From contig DZCT01000292.1 of NCBI GenBank assembly GCA_022736535.1, positions 1 to 6,427 of the forward strand: a stretch of DNA of 6,427 bases, given 5' to 3'. The stretch's first letter is position 1, and every line of letters starts with the position of its first letter. Of this stretch, positions 1 through 5,700 are shown piece by piece. Below the pieces are notes generated by a model, which was given only the letters and a program-made list of their open reading frames with translations, was not told the DNA's origin and searched no databases. A program made the translations under genes and the position numbers. This DNA comes from Desulfatirhabdium butyrativorans. GTDB lineage: Bacteria > Desulfobacterota > Desulfobacteria > Desulfobacterales > JAIFKL01.

Positions 1-50
1 GACATCGCCGCATTCAGCATCAGAAGCATTATGAGCAAATATTTTTTCAT
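1..50 (-). CDS. Start of a secreted or membrane protein gene (partial, cut by window edge)
   Basis: Only the first 16 codons are inside the window, and the product cannot be identified. They read MKKYLLIMLLMLNAAMS, which is two lysines followed by an unbroken hydrophobic run ending in small residues: the n- and h-regions of a Sec signal peptide or lipoprotein leader. The start is well supported by an AAGGAGG ribosome binding site 7 bases upstream. The gene begins 30 bases after the stop of the substrate-binding/OmpA gene on the same strand, so the two are probably co-transcribed, and the product is probably another envelope protein of the same system. The operon role is inferred from spacing alone. 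Confidence 0.7.
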   Translation of the reverse strand, partial: MKKYLLIMLLMLNAAM

Positions 51-57
51 CGTCAAG

Positions 58-64
58 CCTCCTT
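58..64 (-). promoter_or_regulatory. Ribosome binding site of the partial secreted gene
   Basis: The minus strand reads AAGGAGG, a near-perfect anti-16S match, with 7 bases between it and the ATG at 50-48. This fixes the start of the partial gene at the left edge and shows that the short reading frame is real despite its length. Confidence 0.75.
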
Positions 65-80
65 ATTCCGAATCCGAATA

Positions 81-1787
81 CTAATCCACGGGTTTAAAAA
101 CAGATTCTTCAGCTTCAATCTGTATAATTCTGAATACAACCCGCATGTTACTCAGCCATTGCTCTTTGGTTTCAGGATGGGGAAACGCAGGTTGATCTAT
201 ACCGTGGCCGATCACCGTGAACTGGCTTTCATCCAAGGGAATGCCCTTGGCCGCGGCAAATTTGATGACGCTGTTTCTGACAGACAATGCTCTGTTTATG
301 CTCAGATTTTTTGCAGCCTGACGGGTCTGGCGGAGAACAAGAGGCGCGGCGGCTTTTTTCTCCAGACTGTTGTATTTCTGGGGATCGCTGTGACCTTCCA
401 CCGTAATGACCGCGCCGCCGTAAGTCGAAGCAAGATCAATGACTTTGCTGAAATCATCGGTATAGATGTCTTCGGAGAAGTCTTTCTGATTGGGCTGAAA
501 GTTGATTTCAAAGCTGAATAACTCGCCCTGTTCCAGCGTTCCCATTGCCTGTTTTTTGGCAACAACTTTTGCTACATTTTCTTCGCTGAATTTGGGTGAC
601 GCCACTTCGTCAACACCCGTCAGTCCAGCTCTGAACCTGTTGTAGTCCCATTTCGCATGTTCTAAAGGCGTTTTGCTCCGGGCAAGTCCGATAGAGATAA
701 AAGCGGTCTGAATTTCCTCAGAGAGATGACTCAGATTTCGGGGCCATTTCTCATCCCCGAAAAATTTGACATTGCCGCCGAATCCTGCATATTCGCAGTC
801 GCCGTAAAGACTTTCCGCGTCGCCGGCAGCCTGAGCGCTGTCAAGGAGAATTTCGGCTGCCGCGCCGAGCATGTTTTTGTATTCCGTCATTCGGCTTTCT
901 TTATTTTTGAACAATTCCTTCAACTGCTGCGAGGCAATCATGAGACCATGCACAAAGCTTTCGACTTCCTGCCGATGCGCCTGAAAATAATCGCTTCTGA
1001 CCGCATAACAATCTGCAATAATTCGATTAGCAGTTTTGGTGGAGAGCATGATTTTGGCACCTTTGACAGAGCCTTCCGCGCCGGTGCCGACCGCGCCGTT
1101 TGACGTGAGCATCAGCCCGTCGGGAATAATGGCAAAAGCCGCGTCCACATCCCGAGAGTAAATCGCTTCAACCGGCGTGCTGTCCGTTCCGGTAAGGTCT
1201 TTGGTCCAGCGGATGTTCACATCGCTCATGGAAAGTCCCGCGTCTTTCAGGATTTTGGCGAGATAATCCACATGCGGACCGTAAGCCTGAAGCGCAACGG
1301 TTTTGCCTTTCAGGTCTTTTGCAGTGCTGATTTCGGGTTTTACAACGAGACAATCGCCGCCGTTGCTCCATGTCATGAGATAAATGACAATCGGGCGGGT
1401 TCGGGGGTCACGGGAAATCACATCGGCAGCCATGTTCAGCATTCCCATCGTGCCGCGAAGAAAAGGCGTTTCTCCGCTGAGATAAGCTTCAAGCTGTTTT
1501 TTGAAGTCATCCTGTCTGAACAGTTTGAATTTAAGCCCTTTTTGTCCGAAAATGCTGCCGCCGGCAGTCGTCGCGGAATTTCCGTTTGCCAGAACGGTGG
1601 CAATGTCTCCGCCCCAGGTGATGAGCGGGACCTGAACCTGCCGTCCGGCTTTCACATCTCCTGCGCCTGCGCTGATGACCTGTCCGAGCGGGGGAGACTG
1701 AACATCGCCCACGGCATAGCCCGAATCGGAGAAAAGCGCAAAACAGGCTGTGACGACTGCAAAAAACACCATGCGTCTGAGATTCAT
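81..1787 (-). CDS. Periplasmic substrate-binding protein (NMT1/ThiY-like) fused to an OmpA-type peptidoglycan-binding domain
   Basis: This 568-residue protein is probably a wall-anchored periplasmic solute receptor. Residues 1-25 form a signal peptide (MNLRR, a hydrophobic core, then GYA before the likely cleavage site). Residues about 52-295 look like an NMT1/THI5-type ABC-transporter binding protein: a VPLITWGG strand, FLRGTMGMLNMAADV, the AKDLKGKTVALQ.YGP motif that opens the second lobe, and DVDAAFAIIPDG. The ligand cannot be told from sequence. Residues about 422-555 form an OmpA C-terminal domain: ITVEGHSD (Asp468), NLSINRALSV (Arg499) and SNMRVVFRI in place of the usual NRRV. In OmpA proteins that Asp and Arg bind diaminopimelate of peptidoglycan. 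The two are 31 residues apart rather than the usual 15 or so, so there is an insertion. AAAGGAG lies 6 bases before the ATG, supporting this start. No permease or ATPase gene is visible. The domain order is clear; the transport role is inferred. Confidence 0.85.
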   Translation of the reverse strand: MNLRRMVFFAVVTACFALFSDSGYAVGDVQSPPLGQVISAGAGDVKAGRQVQVPLITWGGDIATVLANGNSATTAGGSIFGQKGLKFKLFRQDDFKKQLEAYLSGETPFLRGTMGMLNMAADVISRDPRTRPIVIYLMTWSNGGDCLVVKPEISTAKDLKGKTVALQAYGPHVDYLAKILKDAGLSMSDVNIRWTKDLTGTDSTPVEAIYSRDVDAAFAIIPDGLMLTSNGAVGTGAEGSVKGAKIMLSTKTANRIIADCYAVRSDYFQAHRQEVESFVHGLMIASQQLKELFKNKESRMTEYKNMLGAAAEILLDSAQAAGDAESLYGDCEYAGFGGNVKFFGDEKWPRNLSHLSEEIQTAFISIGLARSKTPLEHAKWDYNRFRAGLTGVDEVASPKFSEENVAKVVAKKQAMGTLEQGELFSFEINFQPNQKDFSEDIYTDDFSKVIDLASTYGGAVITVEGHSDPQKYNSLEKKAAAPLVLRQTRQAAKNLSINRALSVRNSVIKFAAAKGIPLDESQFTVIGHGIDQPAFPHPETKEQWLSNMRVVFRIIQIEAEESVFKPVD

Positions 1788-1889
1788 AACATACTCCTTT
1801 CTTTAAGTTTTTGCTAAAGTAAAAAAAACAAATACCTCATCACTTCTTTTTTCTGTCTTATCACTCTCCCTTGCAAAATAGAGAAATTC

Positions 1890-2408
1890 TCAATGTCTCG
1901 CTTCCAGTTCAATCATCTTTCTTTTCTGCTCGGTTCCGCCCCCGAACTGTCCCACAGAACCGTCGCTTTTAACTACCCGGTGACAGGGAATCAGAATAGG
2001 AAAAGGATTTTTGGCAAGCGTTGCGCCGACAAAGCGGTATGCCTTTGGACGGCTGACAGTCTCGGCGATGTTTTTGTATGTCCGTGTCTCGCCGTGGGGA
2101 ATGTCTGCAACGGCAAGCAGAACTGTTTTCTCAAGCGCCGTAAGTCCGCTCATGTCCATCCATTCCCAGCAGGGCTGAATGACGTTTCCCTTGAAATAAG
2201 CAATGATTGACTCAGACACGCGGCGGGCTTTTTCGTTTGAACCGGCTTTTCCCCACTCCGCTTTTTCAAGACATTCGAGGAGCAGTTTTTTGCTCGTCCG
2301 AGGCAGCAGAACTTTGCTGAGTATAAAAGGTTTTTCTCGAAATATCAAGCCTGCATATCCGAAATCTGTTTCAAAAATGAGGTGGCAGAAATTGCTGTTA
2401 TCCTGCAT
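1890..2408 (-). CDS. ogt: Methylated-DNA--[protein]-cysteine S-methyltransferase
   Basis: This 172-residue protein is of typical full length for a stand-alone Ogt/MGMT alkyltransferase. Such enzymes move alkyl groups from O6-alkylguanine (and O4-alkylthymine) in DNA onto their own cysteine in a single-turnover suicide reaction. The C-terminal half is highly diagnostic: GETRTYKNIAE (Tyr111), the helix-turn-helix segment PKAYRFVGATLAKNP carrying the arginine finger (Arg125) and active-site Asn134, then PILIPCHRVV with acceptor Cys142 and His143. Glu169 probably completes the Cys-His-Glu network. Residues 1-80 fit the variable N-terminal domain. There is no Ada-type N-terminal methylphosphotriester domain and no AraC domain, so this is a repair enzyme, not the adaptive-response regulator. 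The start is supported by AAGGAG 8 bases upstream. It sits between the repeat block and the substrate-binding gene, with no functional tie to either. I saw no convincing promoter or Ada box upstream. Confidence 0.95.
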   Translation of the reverse strand: MQDNSNFCHLIFETDFGYAGLIFREKPFILSKVLLPRTSKKLLLECLEKAEWGKAGSNEKARRVSESIIAYFKGNVIQPCWEWMDMSGLTALEKTVLLAVADIPHGETRTYKNIAETVSRPKAYRFVGATLAKNPFPILIPCHRVVKSDGSVGQFGGGTEQKRKMIELEARH

Positions 2409-2450
2409 GATGATAACTCCTTATAGTTAGTTGTGGCAGATGTTTTTATT

Positions 2451-2478
2451 TCTCGCAAAGGACGCAAAGAGCGCAAAG
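2451..2478 (+). repeat. Outer inverted repeat, left arm (CGCAAAG x3)
   Basis: CGCAAAG occurs three times at 9-base spacing (2454-2460, 2463-2469, 2472-2478), preceded by TCT. The segment is an inverted copy of 2756-2782, differing by one single-base gap and two substitutions. The pair encloses all the other repeats in the gap. Confidence 0.8.
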
Positions 2479-2483
2479 AAAAG

Positions 2484-2510
2484 AGACCCTTCGCTTCGCT
2501 CAGGGTGACA
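2484..2510 (-). repeat. 27-base dispersed repeat unit, copy 1
   Basis: On the minus strand this reads TGTCACCCTGAGCGAAGCG followed by AAGGGTCT. It has the same length and core (TGTCA, GAGCG, AGCG, TCT) as the units at 2564-2590 and 2718-2744. It is in direct orientation to the latter and inverted to the former. It has partial internal dyad symmetry: AGACCC and CTTCGCT pair with GGGT and AGCGAAG-like stretches. Confidence 0.75.
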
Positions 2511-2560
2511 ATATGCCGCACTCAGGGTAGCAATGTTCTCCGGTTCATAGTGACAATATG
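2499..2560 (+). repeat. Three degenerate 17-base direct repeats
   Basis: CTCAGGGTGACAATATG (2499-2515), CTCAGGGTAGCAATGTT (2521-2537) and TTCATAGTGACAATATG (2544-2560) recur with a period of 22-23 bases. Copies 1 and 3 share an 11-base identical core, GTGACAATATG. Copy 1 overlaps the end of a 27-base unit, so this may be decayed duplication of its flank. Confidence 0.55.
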
Positions 2561-2563
2561 ATC

Positions 2564-2590
2564 TGTCATTCTGAGCGTAGCTAAGAATCT
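2564..2590 (+). repeat. 27-base dispersed repeat unit, copy 2
   Basis: It begins TGTCATTCTGAGCG and ends AAGAATCT. It matches the reverse complement of 2718-2744 at 21 of 27 positions and lies one base outside the left terminal repeat of the 125-bp element. Together with copy 3 it extends that element's inverted repeat to about 47 bases per arm. Confidence 0.8.
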
Positions 2591-2591
2591 C

Positions 2592-2716
2592 ATACCAATT
2601 CGCTTTCAAAGATCGGTCTTTCAGACCGTAAAGCGATTTTTCAAATCGCTTAAACTGCTGAAACCGCTTGAAAAGCGGTTTTACAGAAAACACCGTTTTT
2701 GAAAGCGAATTGGTAT
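2592..2716. mobile_element. MITE-like palindromic element with perfect 19-bp terminal inverted repeats
   Basis: The left end, ATACCAATTCGCTTTCAAA (2592-2610), is the exact reverse complement of the right end (2698-2716). The 125-bp element has no coding capacity. Its interior is a row of small hairpins: 2614-2628 (6-bp stem), 2631-2651 (9-bp stem AAGCGATTT, 3-base loop), 2661-2681 (9-bp stem AAACCGCTT, 3-base loop) and 2687-2699 (5-bp stem). Both ends carry TA next to CCAATT, so an IS630/Tc1-type TA target duplication is possible. That assignment is inference; no transposase is present in the window. It could equally be a folded-RNA or REP-like repeat unit. Confidence 0.65.
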
Positions 2717-2717
2717 C

Positions 2718-2744
2718 AGATTTCTCGCTCCGCTCGAAATGACA
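2718..2744 (-). repeat. 27-base dispersed repeat unit, copy 3
   Basis: On the minus strand it begins TGTCATTTCGAGCGGAGCG and ends AAATCT. It lies one base outside the right terminal repeat of the 125-bp element, mirroring copy 2 exactly in position. Its translation gives the CHFERSEKSD-like peptide typical of this repeat class. Confidence 0.8.
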
Positions 2745-2755
2745 TAAAAATTTTA

Positions 2756-2782
2756 CTTTGTGTTCTTTGCGCCTTTGCGAGA
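2756..2782 (-). repeat. Outer inverted repeat, right arm
   Basis: The minus strand reads TCTCGCAAAGG, then CGCAAAGAA and CACAAAG. This is the inverted partner of 2451-2478. It ends 15 bases before the stop codon of the TPR-CHAT gene, so the repeat block starts almost directly after that gene. Confidence 0.8.
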
Positions 2783-2797
2783 GACTTTTTTCAAAAA

Positions 2798-5700
2798 TCA
2801 CTCGTAATCGCCGACTAAGGTAAACGCGCCCCAGTAGCCCGGATGCGGATAACTTGTCTTAACGTGCAGAATCGCCCGGCGCAGGCTTTCGGCTTTGCTT
2901 TGCGTGACATATTCCCGGTAGAACTGTTTGATCAGAATCGCTGTTGACAAATCACTCACGCGCCAGAGAGTAGAGACAATCGTATGCGCGCCCGCGTAGA
3001 AAAAGGCTCGATTCAAGCCGATCACGTCATCTCCGTCTGTGACTTTGCCGAGACCCGTCTGACACGCGCTCAACACCACCATGTCCGCATTGATCTTGAG
3101 TCCGAACACCTCGGCAGCTTCAAGATTGCCGTCCGCGTCCATATCTTTTGCTAATTTTATCGCGGAAAAAAGCGGATTGACGGGATCAAATTCGCCGTGA
3201 GAAGCCATATAAATAATACCGAATTTTCCGATGTTGCGAATCACCCAGCTTTCCGTGGCTTTGTCTCTTGTCATAACCGTAATATTCGGAAAATTCCACT
3301 TAACCGAATCCACCTCGTACTCTGCAAAAGGGAGATCAAATGCCGCGTCTCCGAGGTCCGGGTTTCCGATTGCCAGCACGTTTACATTTTTCTCCTGAAC
3401 CCGTTTGCTCAGAGTGTAGTTCAACACGCTTGCACCGGGGAGGTAGAATAAAGGAAAACGGTCAATGAGAAAATGCTTCCGGTCCGACAGCACAGAATAT
3501 GAAAGATAATGCAGTGATCCGTGGGGAATAATCCCTAAAATTCTGACATATTGAAGCGCCGGCATGACCGGTTCTATGAGATATTTGAACAATTGCTCGG
3601 ATTGCTCTTCAAGCGGCTCCAGATTTTGAATCATTCGCCGAAAATCAAGAATTGCCTGTCCCAGCGAATCCCGTCCTATATGTGTGCGAAAGAGTTTGAT
3701 GCCCTCACGTTGGACGACCCAGCAAAAAATTTCGTCCGGCAAGACATAATACGCAAGCAGCGCAATCCCCGGTTCAAGAAGACCGAGCAGTTGATCTGTT
3801 TTTATCGGCTCAACCGACACGAGAGAAGCCAATTGCGGATTTTCAGCCTGTATTTCAAGCATGACATCCTGAAGATCATTGCGAAGCGACCGCAATGTCT
3901 CACGATACATATTCCGCTCCGCATCGTCATGTGACTGAGCGAGCAATGCCTCATGTTCCGCTATTCTTGACTTTATCAACTGCTGGCGGTTGTATAACTC
4001 CTGATCTGTCGCCCGACTTAACGAAAGCCGCTGATTTCCCAAAAGATCAATGAAATTCCTTGCCCGTGACCGCTCCGCCATCTCAAATGACTCAGTAACT
4101 TTTCCCATGTCTGCAATGAGTTGCACCAGCGTTTCATACACAGAAAGCTTGTCCGCTACAAAGCTGTCTTTGAGCTGATTGATTTTTATCTCCGCCCGGA
4201 TATTCTCAACTACTTCTACTGCTTGTGAGAGGAATTTTTTTGCCGTGTTTCTGTCATTATAAACCAGATGCGCCCTGCCAAGACCGTATAATGCCCGCCA
4301 TTCGCTCTCTCGTAGCGACATCTCACAAGATAATTTGAGCGTCTTTTCATAAATGTCTTTTGCCTCATTATGTTTTCCGAGTGCAAAAAAAGCATCTCCG
4401 AAACCGAGCATTGCTTTTGTCTCATTGACTCGATCTCCGATCTCGTGCGATTCGGACACTGCTTTTTCAAACAAAGGAATTGCTGATTCTATGTCTCCCA
4501 TTTTCAGATATGTGAGGGCTTTGTTGCGGAAATCATAAGCCATTGCCCAACGGGATTTCAATCTCGTGTCAATGGCAAGCGCGTCGTCAAATGCCTTCAA
4601 TGCCTCCTGATACTGCCCTGTTTCCCGATAGATCATGCCGGTATTGTTTAAAGTGGTGGCAATCTCATCATCCCGATCTTTCAGCGTCTGGGCGGCAGTC
4701 ATGGCTTTTTTCAACTCGTCATAAGCCTTGCGATTGTCTCCCAGTGTCCACCATATCAGACCTGCGGTATTCAGAGAAATGACCTGCATGAGCGGAAAGT
4801 CATTCTCTTTTGCCATGCGGTAGCATTTGCGTTGCAGTTGAAATGCCTCTTCATATCTCGCCTGATACCAGGCGTTGTTTGCCTGTTCAATGATGATTTT
4901 TGACATGAGAAGCAGATTGTCTTTCTCGGATTCGGCAAGCCGGAATGACTCAAGATAATGTTTGTCTGCTTGGGGAAAATTTCCCAGCAGGCGGAAACAC
5001 CTGCCGATGTCAAGCAGCGACTGGGCTGTGTCGGCGCTTTGTCTCATGTCCCGATACGCGGACAACGCTTTTGTATAACTCTGAATGGCAAGCGCGTACT
5101 GACTCAGCCGGAGATCATAGATTCTTCCGATGTTCATGTACTGTGCGGCAAGCAATTCTTTTTGATCTGAAGTTTTACTCAGAGACGCGGCGGATTTGAA
5201 CTGAACGAGCGCACTGTCATAGTTTGTCGCATTTTCCAGAACAATGCCTAAGTCCGCAAGCGCGGCGGCTTGCTTCTCTGTAGCTTCGAGATTTGCCAGC
5301 ATTTCTACAGCTTGTTCCAAAGCAGGAACCGCTTTTTCATACTGTTCGACCTTTGCGTAAAGCAGTCCGAGCGTGAGCAAAGCTTCTGCATGTGCTTCAC
5401 TCTCAGGTTTTTCATGAGTCATTATATCTCTCAGCAGCTTTGCGTATTCAATTGCTTTTTCTGTATTTTCGGCTTTATATGCGCTTTCCCGTGCAAAGCG
5501 GCAGAGATTCGGGAGATAAACCTGAAAATCGGCGGTCTCTTTTGCCGTCAGAATGGCGTTTTCAAACAGAGACAATGCCTCAGCAGCTTTGTTATCCGCA
5601 AACGCGTTTCGAGCCTTTACGATGTGGCTTTCAAAATTCTTTGCGGCAAATTCCGATGCCTCTTTCCGCGTCATCCCGTGATAACCGAGCAAAAGCCATT

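Larger units (their letters stand above)
2409..2797. other. Gene-free, repeat-filled intergenic region
   Basis: These 389 bases between the TPR-CHAT stop and the alkyltransferase start contain no believable gene. Nearly the whole stretch is made of repeats. From outside inward they are a CGCAAAG-type inverted pair, 27-base TGTCA...CTGAGC-type units, and a 125-bp element with 19-bp terminal inverted repeats and internal hairpins. The minus-strand frame across it (2427-2801) encodes CHFERSEKSD and CHPERSEGSLFF peptides, which I recognise as the typical conceptual translation of such repeats and not a real protein. No intrinsic terminator with a T-tract was found, although the hairpins could stop or slow transcription from the TPR-CHAT gene. 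Confidence 0.85.

Noticed and set aside
1272..1817. A 181-codon plus-strand reading frame
   Set aside because: It is antisense to the signal peptide and binding domain of the substrate-binding/OmpA protein, with no recognisable motif.
1788..1889. Promoter or terminator in the 102-base gap between the alkyltransferase and the receptor gene
   Set aside because: The stretch is A/T-rich with loose matches such as TTGCAA and a weak CTTTA/TAAAG dyad, but no properly spaced -35/-10 pair or solid hairpin. Only the ribosome binding site (1794-1800) is convincing.
2499..2560. CRISPR-like spaced repeats
   Set aside because: Only three poorly conserved 17-base copies with 5-6 base gaps are present. These are far too short for CRISPR repeats and spacers.
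2614..2699. Hairpins as intrinsic terminators
   Set aside because: The stems are compact, but none is followed on the minus strand by a clear T-run, so I did not call a rho-independent terminator.
2427..2801. A 124-codon minus-strand reading frame across the intergenic gap
   Set aside because: Its translation consists of repeat-derived peptides (CHFERSEKSD, CHPERSEGSLFF, FALFASFAR) and covers the nested repeats almost end to end. It is a conceptual translation of repeat DNA, not a gene.
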